The notes under the pieces were generated by a model. It was given only the letters and a program-made list of their open reading frames with translations. It was not told the origin of the DNA and made no database searches. Below are positions 51,738-60,236 of a DNA stretch of 64,000 nucleotides, piece by piece; within the stretch, counting starts at the first letter, position 1, and each line of letters begins with the position of its first letter. A program made the translations under genes and the position numbers. This stretch comes from Tabrizicola_A sp964393035 (GTDB lineage: Bacteria; Pseudomonadota; Alphaproteobacteria; Rhodobacterales; Rhodobacteraceae): positions 1-64,000 of the forward strand of contig CAYMRX010000009.1 in NCBI GenBank assembly GCA_964393035.1, in the 5' to 3' direction.

Positions 51738-54700
51738 TCAACAACCTTTGCGTGCATGTAGACCCTGGATGGGGAAACGTGCAAGCAGGTGATCGAGCAC
51801 GTTCACACCGCCGGAATCCGTCGGACAGAAGAGGCGCAGCTTCCAGGCGATGATTTCCGAGAAAAAGCCATCGGCCTTGAGCCGGTCCTTCTGCGCTTCC
51901 GTGAACCCCGAGAGCTCGATCCGGTTCACCCCCATGACGCGGGAGCGGTGCAACTCCATTCCTTCAGCCAGTCGCACCACGGTGTTGCCCTCCAGAACGA
52001 GGGCATGGACCTGCGCTGCACTGAGCTTCGGCGCGTCATCCGCGAGAGTGGTCGCGACCCAAGCGGGCGAGACACGGCGGCCGATGATGCGTTGGCCGTC
52101 ATCGGTCTGGAGGCGGTAAACACGGGTTTCGTCCTGCGGCAGCTGCTTCCAGATTGGCAACAGAAGCCCCGCGACGATGTGCAGCGAGGATTCCGAGAAC
52201 TCGGGAACTTCCGCGAGTTCATCTGTCCAGGCGGCGACAAAGGCCGCGCGATCAGCCTCCAGCCAGTTTGTGTCCTCCATCAGCTTTGCAGGCACGGTGC
52301 TTGCCTCGGTGGGGCGGATCAGCCGCAAGCGGGGCTCGATCGTGCCGTCATCCAGCATCAGGCTGGTGGCGGGCACATGCACCGCCGCACGCCCAGAGCG
52401 GCTGTTGACCAGCAGGCGCGCTTTGGGGTCATCAAGCCAGTCCAGCGCATCGGCCAGCGAGGTCGGCGTGTTGCGGCGCTTTTCTGCGATGGTCAGGAGC
52501 TGGGTTGCAGCACCGGAGCCGGGATGGGTGTAGATCACCCGAGCATCTGTGATGCGGAAGCTCTCAGCGCGCAGCGTTTCGAGCCCGAGGTCGTAGACGC
52601 CGGCGGCGATGGCACCCTCGATCCGCTGGTCGAGAAGTTCCTCGAAGGCCGAGAAGAGCACGGCCTGCATGTCGATCGTCAGTGCAAGCAGGCGATTGAG
52701 GAAAGTCGTGATCGGGGGCAGGTCGTCTTTCAGCCCATTGTCATCGGTCAGGCTGAGACCGGTCGCTTCCTCGAAAGCCCCGAGCGAGCAGCCCGCCACA
52801 TCGCCGCGATAGATGCGGCGGTAGAGTTGGCGCAGTGCGTCGCGGGCATAGGGGCTTTCGAGGTTGTCTTCAGGCCGGAACAATCCCTGCCCGCCGGTCT
52901 GACGCTGGCCGCGCGTGATCGCCCCGAGCGTGTCGAGGCGACGCGCGATTGTGCTGAGGAACCGCTTTTCTGCTTTCACATCGGTGGCCACCGGTCGGAA
53001 GAGTGGCGGCTGCGCCTGATTGGTCCGATTGGTGCGGCCCAGACCCTGAATGGCCGCATCGGCCTTCCAGCCGGGTTCCAGAAGGTAATGGACCCGCAGG
53101 CGCTGGTTCTTGGCGCCGAGGTCGGCGTGATAGCTGCGCCCCGTGCCACCGGCGTCCGAGAAGATCAGGATGCGCTTCTGGTCATCCATGAAGGCGGCGG
53201 TTTCCACGAGGTTGGCTGAGCCTGCCCGGCTCTCCACGATGAGCCGGGCAGTGGCACCCTCGCCCTTGCGCACGATGCGGCGCGAACGGCCTGTGACCTC
53301 GGCCACGAGGTCGGTGCCGAAGCGCTGCACGATCTGGTCGAGCGCCCCCGGCACGGGTGGCAGCGAGGCGAGCTTTTCGATCAGGGCGTCGCGACGGCGG
53401 GCAGCATCCCGACACTCGACGGGCTGGCCATCGCGGAACACGGGCCGCGACGACAGTTTGCCCTCGCTGTCGGTGAAGGGCTCATAGAGCTGCACCGGGA
53501 AGGAATGGGCGAGGTAGTCCAGGACATATTCCCGCGGCGTGATGTCGACGCGGATATCATTCCACTCGTCGGTCGGGATATCCGAGAGGCGACGCTCCAT
53601 CAGCGCCTCGCCGGTCGAGACGATCTGGATGACGGCGGCATGGCCCGCCGCAAGATCGGCATCGATGCTCGTGATCAGCGTGGGGGTCTTCATCGACGTC
53701 AGAAGGTGACCGAAGAAACGTTGCTTGGCGGACTCGAAAGCGGAGCGCGCGGCAGACTTGGCCTGGCGATTGAGCGTGCCGTTCTCACCCGTGATGTTGG
53801 CCGCCTCCATTGCGGCGGCCAGATTGTTGTGGATGATGGCGAAGGCCCCGGCATAGGCATCATAGATGGCACGCTGCTCAGGCGTCAGCGCATGCTCGAG
53901 CATTTCGTATTCGACGCCGTCATAGGAAAGCGACCGGGCAGTGTAGAGACCGAGCGAGCGCAGGTCGCGGGCGAGGACTTCCATCGCGGCAACGCCGCCC
54001 GCCTCGATGGCCTCAACGAACTCGGCGCGGGTCGTGAAGGGGAAATCTTCGCCGCCCCACAGGCCGAGCCGCTGCGCATAGGCGAGGTTGTTAACCGATG
54101 TCGCCCCGGTGGCCGAGACATAGACCACGCGGGCATTGGGAAGTTTGTGCTGCAAGCGCAGGCCCGCCCTGCCCTGCTGCGAGGCCTCAGTGTCGCCACG
54201 CTCGCCTTTCGAGCCGGCGGCATTGGCCATCGCGTGGCTTTCATCGAAGATGATGACACCATCGAAGTCGACCCCGAGCCAGTCCGCGATCTGGTCGACG
54301 CGGGATTTCTTGGCGCCCCGTTCCTCGGAACGTAGCGTGGCGTAGGTGGTGAAGAGGATGCCTTCGGCGAGCGGGATGTCGCGGCCTTGCGCGAAGCGCG
54401 ACAGGGGCGTCACCAGCAATCGCTCCTGGCCAAGCGCTGACCAGTCGCGCTGCGCGTCTTCCAAGAGCTTGTCGCTTTTTGACACCCAAAGGGCTTTGCG
54501 TCGGCCTTTGCTCCAATTGTCGAGCAGCACGCCAGCCGACTGGCGGCCCTTGCCCGCCCCGGTGCCATCGCCAAGGAAGAATCCACGACGGAAACGGATG
54601 GCGTCAGGGGCACCATCGGGCGCGGCCGAAACCATGTCGCCGGTCTCATCGACGGTCCAGGATCCCGCGAGATACGCGCCGTGCGCTTCACCAGCGTAGA

Positions 54701-56111
54701 TCACGGTCTCGAGCTGCGCGTCGGAGAGCAGGCCGTCGCGCAGAACGGCAGCAGGGAGTTTCGGACGGTAGGAAGGTTTTGGGGGTATGACCGACGCCAT
54801 CGCCGCCGATTGAACGAGCTTGGTCGGGTGTGGGACCGCGCCGGGGATATCGATCGCCTGCAGACGGAAGGACTCGTAGATCGCATCCGAAAGGCGCGCG
54901 GTATCATCGTTGTCGCGCCCCTCGCGCAGGATGTAGGAGAGATCTTCAGCCCCGATCAGCGGGATGGTTTGCTCGGGTTGGACAACAGGAGTCGCGCGAA
55001 AAATTCCGATGGCCTTGCGCGTGGACGGGGCAGAGTTTCCCGGGAAGAGGGGAAAACGGCTCTGACTTGCCGTTGCGGCCTGATCCGACTCAAAGCGCGG
55101 CGGAACTTCAGCGGTGATCCGGGACAGGAGGTGCGCTACATCCGGAGAGGCCCGCTGGCGCAGTTCAGCCGTGACACCCCCCATTTCGCCACCACGGCAT
55201 TTGTCGAAGACCGAAATCCGGGTCTCGAAAGTGGTACCATGCTTGGCAAAGGCAGTTCCCGACACCGCGCCTGTGAAGACGAGATGTGCAGTTTCAGTCA
55301 AGCGGGCGAAGGTCTCGGCCCAGGCCGGGGCACCGGGCGCGAAGCCGGCACCGGTGATGGCGACAAGTCGGCCGCCGGGCGCAAGGCGCGCAAGCGCCGA
55401 ACGGAGGTGACGCGCCGTCGCTTCAGTCGTCCGACCATCGACGTTAGCCATTGCCGAGAATGGCGGATTCATCAGGATGACGCTCGGGCGCATGCCCGCG
55501 TCGAGATGATCGTCAATCTGCGCGGCGTCAAAGCGAGTGACCGGGCAGCCTGGGAACAGCAGGTGCAGAAGGTCGGCGCGGGTGTCTGCCAACTCGTTCA
55601 GCGCGAGGCTGCCGCCCGCGATCTCGGCGAGGATCGCCAAAAGCCCGGTCCCGGCCGAAGGCTCGAGGACCAGGTCACGGGGAGTGATCTGCGCAGCCGC
55701 AAGGGCCACGAGCCCCATGGGCAGTGGCGTCGAGAATTGCTGGAAGCGCTCCATCTCCTCCGAGCGCCGGGTATGCGTGGGCAAGAGGCCCGCCACCTTG
55801 GCGAGGATGGGCAGCAGCGCTGCAGGCGAGCCAGCCCGGGCCAACAGCGCGCGGCCGAATTTGCGCAAGAAGAGGATCAGCGCCACCTCGCCCGCCTCAT
55901 ATGCCAGCTTCCAATCCCAGGCGCCTGTCGCATCGGAGCCACCGAAGGCGCGCTCCATCTCGGTGCGCAGGCGCAGGGCGTCGATCTGAAAACCTTGTGC
56001 CAGATCCGGTTGCAGGGATTGCGCCACGACCACAATAGGGGCGGCGGTGTCGGGGCATTGCAGCGGGGCAACCAGCGGCAGCGCGGTTGCAACAGAAGTC
56101 TGAAACGTCAT
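51738..56111 (-). CDS. Strawberry-notch-type helicase fused to an adenine methyltransferase-like domain
   Basis: A 1457-aa polyvalent plasmid protein from ATG 56111, preceded by GGAGATC. A methyltransferase-like domain has EPSAGTGLL near residue 145 and NPPF near 212. An SF2 helicase of the Strawberry-notch group has GDGTGAGKGRQ near 510, DESHAM near 620, SATGAT shortly after, and GLGRTNRTNQ further on. The C-terminal domain is unique. It may modify and remodel incoming plasmid DNA, for example for anti-restriction; this is inference. Confidence 0.88.
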   Translation of the reverse strand: MTFQTSVATALPLVAPLQCPDTAAPIVVVAQSLQPDLAQGFQIDALRLRTEMERAFGGSDATGAWDWKLAYEAGEVALILFLRKFGRALLARAGSPAALLPILAKVAGLLPTHTRRSEEMERFQQFSTPLPMGLVALAAAQITPRDLVLEPSAGTGLLAILAEIAGGSLALNELADTRADLLHLLFPGCPVTRFDAAQIDDHLDAGMRPSVILMNPPFSAMANVDGRTTEATARHLRSALARLAPGGRLVAITGAGFAPGAPAWAETFARLTETAHLVFTGAVSGTAFAKHGTTFETRISVFDKCRGGEMGGVTAELRQRASPDVAHLLSRITAEVPPRFESDQAATASQSRFPLFPGNSAPSTRKAIGIFRATPVVQPEQTIPLIGAEDLSYILREGRDNDDTARLSDAIYESFRLQAIDIPGAVPHPTKLVQSAAMASVIPPKPSYRPKLPAAVLRDGLLSDAQLETVIYAGEAHGAYLAGSWTVDETGDMVSAAPDGAPDAIRFRRGFFLGDGTGAGKGRQSAGVLLDNWSKGRRKALWVSKSDKLLEDAQRDWSALGQERLLVTPLSRFAQGRDIPLAEGILFTTYATLRSEERGAKKSRVDQIADWLGVDFDGVIIFDESHAMANAAGSKGERGDTEASQQGRAGLRLQHKLPNARVVYVSATGATSVNNLAYAQRLGLWGGEDFPFTTRAEFVEAIEAGGVAAMEVLARDLRSLGLYTARSLSYDGVEYEMLEHALTPEQRAIYDAYAGAFAIIHNNLAAAMEAANITGENGTLNRQAKSAARSAFESAKQRFFGHLLTSMKTPTLITSIDADLAAGHAAVIQIVSTGEALMERRLSDIPTDEWNDIRVDITPREYVLDYLAHSFPVQLYEPFTDSEGKLSSRPVFRDGQPVECRDAARRRDALIEKLASLPPVPGALDQIVQRFGTDLVAEVTGRSRRIVRKGEGATARLIVESRAGSANLVETAAFMDDQKRILIFSDAGGTGRSYHADLGAKNQRLRVHYLLEPGWKADAAIQGLGRTNRTNQAQPPLFRPVATDVKAEKRFLSTIARRLDTLGAITRGQRQTGGQGLFRPEDNLESPYARDALRQLYRRIYRGDVAGCSLGAFEEATGLSLTDDNGLKDDLPPITTFLNRLLALTIDMQAVLFSAFEELLDQRIEGAIAAGVYDLGLETLRAESFRITDARVIYTHPGSGAATQLLTIAEKRRNTPTSLADALDWLDDPKARLLVNSRSGRAAVHVPATSLMLDDGTIEPRLRLIRPTEASTVPAKLMEDTNWLEADRAAFVAAWTDELAEVPEFSESSLHIVAGLLLPIWKQLPQDETRVYRLQTDDGQRIIGRRVSPAWVATTLADDAPKLSAAQVHALVLEGNTVVRLAEGMELHRSRVMGVNRIELSGFTEAQKDRLKADGFFSEIIAWKLRLFCPTDSGGVNVLDHLLARFPIQGLHARKGC

Positions 56112-56229
56112 CGGGGATCTCCGGATTGGGACAAGGACAAACCGGCGGGGCACTCTCTCTGTCCCCCTTCGGCTTAGCCCTTTCCCGCTCCCCTCTGCCT
56201 CTCAAACCCCGGAACTAGGGATGCGCGGC

Positions 56230-56258
56230 TTGATTTTGTTCCTCTTATGTTCTATATA
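56230..56258 (+). promoter_or_regulatory. Promoter for the small gene at 56289
   Basis: TTGATT at 56230-56235 and TATATA at 56253-56258 are separated by 17 bases, and the gene start lies 31 bases further. AAGGAG precedes the ATG. This is a plausible vegetative promoter. Confidence 0.5.
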
Positions 56259-56288
56259 TGGAAGCCAAGCAGCAAAGGAGTTTCCCCG

Positions 56289-56585
56289 ATGGAGGACACC
56301 AGTTTTGCAATTCCCGTCACGCTCAAGCAGATTGCCTACGCGCGGTCACTGGCGCTCAAGAACCAGACGCTGCTACCTTGGGAGGTGCAGCAGGATCGGC
56401 GAGCTTTGAGTTCCTGGATCGATGCGCAGGCCAGGCTGAAACCGGTCTCCGCCCTCGACCAGCTGCCGTCGTCGAAACAGGTGGCTTTTGCCGAGCGTCT
56501 CGCCCGAATCAAGCGCCGCGCTGTCCCGGACGAGTGCTTCCGCGACAAGGGGCTGATGTCGAAATGGATCGACGGCAACCGGTGA
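56289..56585 (+). CDS. Small plasmid protein with two internal repeats
   Basis: A 98-aa protein from ATG 56289 with AAGGAG ahead. It has two similar units, LKQIAYARSLALKN...LSSWID and SSKQVAFAERLARIK...MSKWID. The KQ-x-(F/Y)A-x-x-LA pattern is common in small plasmid and phage helices linked to primases. The gene is divergent from the Strawberry-notch gene and convergent with the next small gene. Function unknown. Confidence 0.7.
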   Translation: MEDTSFAIPVTLKQIAYARSLALKNQTLLPWEVQQDRRALSSWIDAQARLKPVSALDQLPSSKQVAFAERLARIKRRAVPDECFRDKGLMSKWIDGNR

Positions 56586-56591
56586 CGAGTA

Positions 56592-56768
56592 TCAGTCAGC
56601 GGATGGCGCGTTGGCGTCCGGATCACCGAGGGATTTCTTCTGCCTGAGAAATGCGATCCGCAGCGCTTCCGTCGGTGACGACGGAGAGTCCAAAGCCTCG
56701 AAGAACGCCTGATGGTCACATGGCTTCAAGTTTGTGATGTCAGGGCTGTTGCCATTTGCTGATTTCAT
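56592..56768 (-). CDS. 58-aa protein, possible antitoxin-like fragment
   Basis: A short frame with ATG at 56768 and GGAGG eight bases before it. The segment HQAFFEALDSPSSPTEALR resembles the C-terminal toxin-binding region of DUF1778 antitoxins, without the N-terminal DNA-binding part. The strong ribosome site supports translation. It lies just downstream of the RES toxin gene on the same strand, so it may be a third component or a remnant. Confidence 0.5.
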   Translation of the reverse strand: MKSANGNSPDITNLKPCDHQAFFEALDSPSSPTEALRIAFLRQKKSLGDPDANAPSAD

Positions 56769-56804
56769 TTCTTCGAACCTCCGAGGAGCATGCGCTGTAA
56801 CTTG

Positions 56805-57506
56805 TCAGCCAACAGCCGTAATCGAGTAATGCGGTGTCCCATCCCAAACAAGATCCCAAGACGCGCCCGGACGGACGCTCTGGATGGCGTGTGGCTCAAA
56901 GCAGACCAAGCAATTCCCGCCGGGAGCCGGAGCCCGAACAGAGGAATAGATCAAGCCCCGGGATCCGGCCCGGCGCAGATGCTGGGCCAAGCTTTGACCT
57001 TCGGGATATCCGACTACCGGATCCGGATGCAGGGCAGGATGATCCGGCTCATCGGTCATGTCGTCGAACACCCCGATAAAATCGGCCAACATTTCCACGT
57101 ATCGCGCGCTGTCATCGTAGCTGCCCGTAAAGCCAAGCTCCCGCGTCCGGTGCCAGGCCACCTCACTGACGGAAACCATTACATCCCATGCACAGTACCA
57201 AGCCCCGCGCTCCTCAGTGTTGAAGCGGTTTCCGCCAGCGCGGGTGTAGGTGAAGGCTGCGTTGACATGACTGTCACCATAGATGCGCAAGTCGCGGCTG
57301 CGGCGCTGCCAGGCAAGCTCGCGGGGGTCCAGATGCGGGTTGCGCCCGCGTTCGGCCAGAAGACGGCCACTGGTCAGGCCCTCAATCTCTGCCAAGATCG
57401 CCATCTCGTCGTCGGTATCGACGAGACCGCGCAGAGCTGGCGGCTTGTGGTAGGTGGCGGGCAAGAGGCGAACGAGACCGCGATCGGAAATCTCGGTCTG
57501 CTTCAT
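56805..57506 (-). CDS. RES-domain toxin (NAD-degrading)
   Basis: A 233-aa protein of the RES family, named for conserved Arg, Glu and Ser. The first is seen in TYTRAGGNRFNTEERGAWY, and the Ser in the late GLIYSSVRAPG-like segment. RES toxins break down NAD+ and stop growth when unbound by antitoxin. The start overlaps the antitoxin stop by four bases. It is longer than short RES toxins because of an N-terminal extension. Confidence 0.85.
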   Translation of the reverse strand: MKQTEISDRGLVRLLPATYHKPPALRGLVDTDDEMAILAEIEGLTSGRLLAERGRNPHLDPRELAWQRRSRDLRIYGDSHVNAAFTYTRAGGNRFNTEERGAWYCAWDVMVSVSEVAWHRTRELGFTGSYDDSARYVEMLADFIGVFDDMTDEPDHPALHPDPVVGYPEGQSLAQHLRRAGSRGLIYSSVRAPAPGGNCLVCFEPHAIQSVRPGASWDLVWDGTPHYSITAVG

Positions 57507-57892
57507 GCCCCACCACGCAACGCGTCAAGATAGGTCCGCACCGCAAGGATCTGCGGCAAACCGCCGTCGATAGCAGTGTCGACCGGACGGTTACCACCAA
57601 ACAGCGGGCCGGTGTTCGGCCGGGCGAACCAGCTTCGAGCCAGTGGCTCGGAGAAATAGAGTTCAAGCGATTTGTAGATGCCGATCACCGCACTGAGCCG
57701 CAATAGTTGGTCCTTGGTGAGTTCCCCCGCGAAGTCCGGCTTCTTGGCGCGCTTCCACGTGCTCTCTGACATGTCGGCAAGGCCCGCCGCTTCCTTCAGG
57801 CTGAGACCCCAAGCATCGGCCACGCGGGCATAAGCCTTCAGCGCAACGGCGTTGATCTGTGCAGGTTCTCGGATCTTCTCTGCGACTTGCAT
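57503..57892 (-). CDS. Xre/MbcA/ParS-type antitoxin of the RES toxin
   Basis: A 129-aa protein from ATG 57892 after GGAGGACACC; an earlier start at 57904 is possible. The N-terminal Xre-like helix-turn-helix is WGLSLKEAAGLADMSESTWKR, and the C-terminal MbcA/ParS domain has SLELYFSEPLARSWF and PLFGG near the end. It blocks the toxin's active site and represses its own promoter through the palindrome just upstream. Confidence 0.85.
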   Translation of the reverse strand: MQVAEKIREPAQINAVALKAYARVADAWGLSLKEAAGLADMSESTWKRAKKPDFAGELTKDQLLRLSAVIGIYKSLELYFSEPLARSWFARPNTGPLFGGNRPVDTAIDGGLPQILAVRTYLDALRGGA

Positions 57893-57911
57893 GGTGTCCT
57901 CCATTGTCTCC

Positions 57912-57939
57912 AACATAGTCCATATGGACCACATGTAAA
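57912..57939 (-). promoter_or_regulatory. Promoter with operator palindrome for RES-Xre
   Basis: On the minus strand TTTACA (57939-57934) and TATGTT (57917-57912) are separated by 16 bases. The spacer contains the perfect palindrome GTCCATATGGAC (57918-57929). A bound antitoxin would sit between the two promoter elements, the usual way such operons are self-repressed. Confidence 0.65.
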
Positions 57940-57970
57940 GATCAAATGAACCCTGAGCTCTTATCTCTGT

Positions 57971-58030
57971 TTACCCGAAACGCCGCCCGCCTTCGGTGAA
58001 GGTGTACTCGCTGACGATGAACAGCGCTTC
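57971..58030 (-). pseudogene. C-terminal fragment related to the gene at 60237
   Basis: The last codons read VSEYTFTEGGRRFG and stop, matching VNEYTFTESGRRFG at the end of the protein encoded at 60237. The DNA of 57974-58022 and 60240-60288 differs at about 7 of 49 bases. The upstream part of the gene is missing here. It is a duplicated gene end flanking the two TA pairs. Confidence 0.65.
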
Positions 58031-58289
58031 CTTCGCGACTTGGGTCACAATTCCCGAGCTTGCCTGCGAAGACAGCGTCAGCCGTTGCGACAGCCACGTC
58101 TTCACCTTTTTGTCCGAAGTGCTCGCGAATCTGCAGCAAGCATTCATCGAAGAGATGGGTGTCAGCAAGGATGCCGTCTTAAGTGTGGCTAAGGGATTTT
58201 CGGAGTTCGCTGGCTTCAAGATGGCGCTCCTTGGCTGACATAACCTTGGGCCGCACTTCGGCGCTCCAAACGTTGACTGCTCAATCTGA

Positions 58290-58318
58290 TTGATTTCCGG
58301 TATGAAATACCGTACTGA
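58290..58318 (+). promoter_or_regulatory. Possible promoter and operator for the StbDE pair
   Basis: TTGATT at 58290-58295 is followed after 17 bases by TACTGA at 58313-58318, and the spacer holds the palindrome CGGTAT-GAA-ATACCG (58298-58312). The -10 is weak, but the perfect dyad fits antitoxin autoregulation. Confidence 0.5.
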
Positions 58319-58367
58319 ATTTGGCATCAAACAGCACATCAGAGTTGCTGTCGCAGGAGAACATGAA

Positions 58368-58613
58368 ATGCAGCGTGTGGAAGCACAAATCGCGGTCAGT
58401 GTCTCTGACCTGAAGAAAAGCCCGACCGCCATCATGGCAAAAGCGGATGGCGAAGCCGTGGCTGTGCTCAACCACAACCGGGTTCTGGCCTACATGGTAC
58501 CGGCAGATGCCTATGAGGCAATGGTCGAGCAGCTTGATGATCTTGCGCTGGCAAAAATCGCCCTAGCGCGCGCCAACGAAGTTCCGGTGCGTGTAAGCCT
58601 TGATGACCTATGA
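58368..58613 (+). CDS. stbD: Phd/YefM-family antitoxin (StbD-like)
   Basis: An 81-aa protein from ATG 58368 after GGAG. SVSDLKKSPTAIMAKADGEA is the Phd/YefM DNA-binding part, followed by VLNHNRVLAYMVPADAYEAM. It neutralises the RelE-like toxin and represses the promoter. The stop overlaps the toxin start by 11 bases. Confidence 0.85.
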   Translation: MQRVEAQIAVSVSDLKKSPTAIMAKADGEAVAVLNHNRVLAYMVPADAYEAMVEQLDDLALAKIALARANEVPVRVSLDDL

Positions 58614-58896
58614 TCTTCAGTTTCTGCCCTCTGCACTGAAGGAATGGCAGAAACTTGGCAGCACCGTTCGAGAGCAGTTCAAGAAGAAGCTCGTTGAGCG
58701 ACTTGAGACGCCGCGCGTTTCCGGAGATGCGCTGCACGGGCTTGAACATCACTATAAGATCAAACTGCGGTCTTCTGGTTACCGTCTGGTCTATCGCGTG
58801 GAAGATCAGTCCGTCACGGTCACCGTCGTAGCTGTCGGTAAGCGCGAACGCAGTGAGGTCTACAAAACTGCAGCGGCGCGGACAGGCAAGCAATAG
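58603..58896 (+). CDS. stbE: RelE/StbE-family toxin
   Basis: A 97-aa protein starting at ATG 58603. FLPSALKEWQKLGSTVREQF and GYRLVYRVEDQSVTVTVVAVGKRERSEVY are typical of RelE-type ribosome-dependent mRNA interferases, with the C-terminal Arg and Tyr positions kept. It appears intact and paired with the antitoxin. Confidence 0.88.
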   Translation: MTYDLQFLPSALKEWQKLGSTVREQFKKKLVERLETPRVSGDALHGLEHHYKIKLRSSGYRLVYRVEDQSVTVTVVAVGKRERSEVYKTAAARTGKQ

Positions 58897-59029
58897 ATCG
58901 ATGTTCATGTCCTGCGGTGATCGACCAATTCTGGTGTGGCAGGCGGCAAGTCGATGCCCGCCATTCGGAAGAAAGACGGTCAAGACTGCAGCCTTCGCAA
59001 ACCCAGAGCATGGCGAGTAATCGACATTT

Positions 59030-59047
59030 GCAATTCTAAAGAATTGC
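59030..59047. promoter_or_regulatory. Palindrome upstream of the mobile mystery A gene
   Basis: GCAATTC and GAATTGC form a perfect dyad with a 4-base spacer about 100 bases before the gene. A second weaker pair, AACCTAT (59066-59072) and ATAGGTT (59137-59143), brackets the probable promoter TTGCGA-N17-TATCTT and reaches the ribosome site. Either could be the autoregulatory site of the following HTH protein. Confidence 0.45.
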
Positions 59048-59148
59048 TGCTTTGGACGTCTAGCAAACCTATAGCATTGCGAATCGAACTATTTTGCCAT
59101 ATCTTAGCATGGCGATACCTCCGCGAAGGCAATCTCATAGGTTGGCAA

Positions 59149-59610
59149 ATGTCCGTCTCCCGCGCAAAGCAGCGTCAGGCCCAAGACAGGGTCAACCAAG
59201 CCGCAACCCTGGTTAGGTCCATTGCAAAGCCCGTCGGGGGCTGGATCGCTACGTTCCAGGAGGCGATCGGGATGAATGCGCCAGCCCTCGCTGAACGCCT
59301 CGGCATCTCACGCAACAACATCTACGCCGCAATTCAGACCGAACAGGCTGGAACAATCTCTGTGAACCAGTTGGAAAAGATTGCCGAGGCCATGGGGGGC
59401 CGCCTCGTCTATGCGATCATCCCGCGCGAGGGCTCGGTGGAAGAGATCGTTCTGGCTCAAGCCCGTGCGAAGGCGCGGCGCATCATTCAGCGCACGCGAG
59501 CGCATATGGCTCTGGAAGAGCAGACCGAGGGGCTGCGCAGCGAAGCCGAGATGGTTGAGGAACTGGCAGCGGACATCATCCGCGAAGGGCGGCGGGATTT
59601 CTGGCAATGA
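59149..59610 (+). CDS. Mobile mystery protein A (HTH antitoxin-like)
   Basis: A 153-aa protein from ATG 59149. The Xre-type HTH is LAERLGISRNNIYAAIQTEQAGTI-like, preceded by GGWIATFQEAIGM. This is the mobile mystery protein A family, paired with a Fic-domain protein B on mobile elements. It likely represses the pair and may inhibit the Fic protein. The stop overlaps the next start by four bases. Confidence 0.82.
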   Translation: MSVSRAKQRQAQDRVNQAATLVRSIAKPVGGWIATFQEAIGMNAPALAERLGISRNNIYAAIQTEQAGTISVNQLEKIAEAMGGRLVYAIIPREGSVEEIVLAQARAKARRIIQRTRAHMALEEQTEGLRSEAEMVEELAADIIREGRRDFWQ

Positions 59611-60233
59611 CCTTTGAGCTTCACGAACCTGCCGGAGCGACCCGTCTGACACCGGACGAATTGCTTGGACTCAAGGCCAAGCACATCGCGACGCGCGGCG
59701 AGCTGAACGAACTCGAAGGCGAGAACATCATCGCGGGTCTAACCTGGCTCGACCGTCGCCCGAAAAGCTTCGACCTTCTGACCGATGCCGCCGTCCGGGA
59801 AATTCACAAACGCCTCTTTGGCGAAATCTGGGATTGGGCTGGCATCTATCGGCTCACCGACAAAAACATCGGAGTGCCCGTCTGGCACATCTCGACCGAG
59901 TTGCGGACCTGTCTCGACGATGCCCGGTAATGGCGCGACGATGCCCGGTATTGGCGCGACCACAAGAGCTTTGATCCGCTGGAAGCCACGGCCCGCCTGC
60001 ATCACCGGCTGGTCTGGATCCACCCCTTCGCAAACGGCAACGGACGTTGGGCCCGGATCATGGCTGACGCCTATCTGGCGAGGATCGATCCGAAGGTCTT
60101 CCTCGACTGGTCTGGCGCAGGGACGCTCAACGCCGAAAGTCAGCACCGCACGGCCTACATCGCGGCCCTCAGGGCGGCCGATCAGCATGATTTTGACCCC
60201 TTGGTGGCGCTCGTTAGATCAATCGCCCGATAG
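59607..60233 (+). pseudogene. Mobile mystery protein B (Fic domain), interrupted by an in-frame stop
   Basis: Codons 1-107 encode the N-terminal part (TPDELLGLKAKHIATRGELN, IWDWAGIYR). A TAA follows at codon 108 (59928-59930), and the same frame continues to TAG at 60233 with the Fic motif HPFANGNGR at codons 139-147. The stop lies in the first copy of a 21-bp tandem duplication whose second copy reads TAT. Without the duplication the protein would be about 201 aa. The truncated product lacks the active site. Confidence 0.85.
59915..59956 (+). repeat. 21-bp tandem duplication in the Fic gene
   Basis: Two adjacent 21-base units at 59915-59935 and 59936-59956 differ at one position: GGTAATGG in the first and GGTATTGG in the second. 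The unit length keeps the frame, but the A creates a stop. Loss of one unit could restore the gene. Confidence 0.9.
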
Positions 60234-60236
60234 TCC

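Noticed and set aside
51789..53219. 476-codon open frame on the plus strand
   Set aside because: It is antisense to the C-terminal half of the Strawberry-notch protein with no start signal.
54681..56177. 498-codon open frame on the plus strand
   Set aside because: It is antisense to the N-terminal domains of the Strawberry-notch protein and has Arg/Gly-rich, non-protein-like composition.
57996..58238. 80-codon open frame on the plus strand
   Set aside because: It starts inside the duplicated gene end, lacks a ribosome site and matches no family. The minus strand here also shows only fragments, so the stretch is probably decayed sequence.
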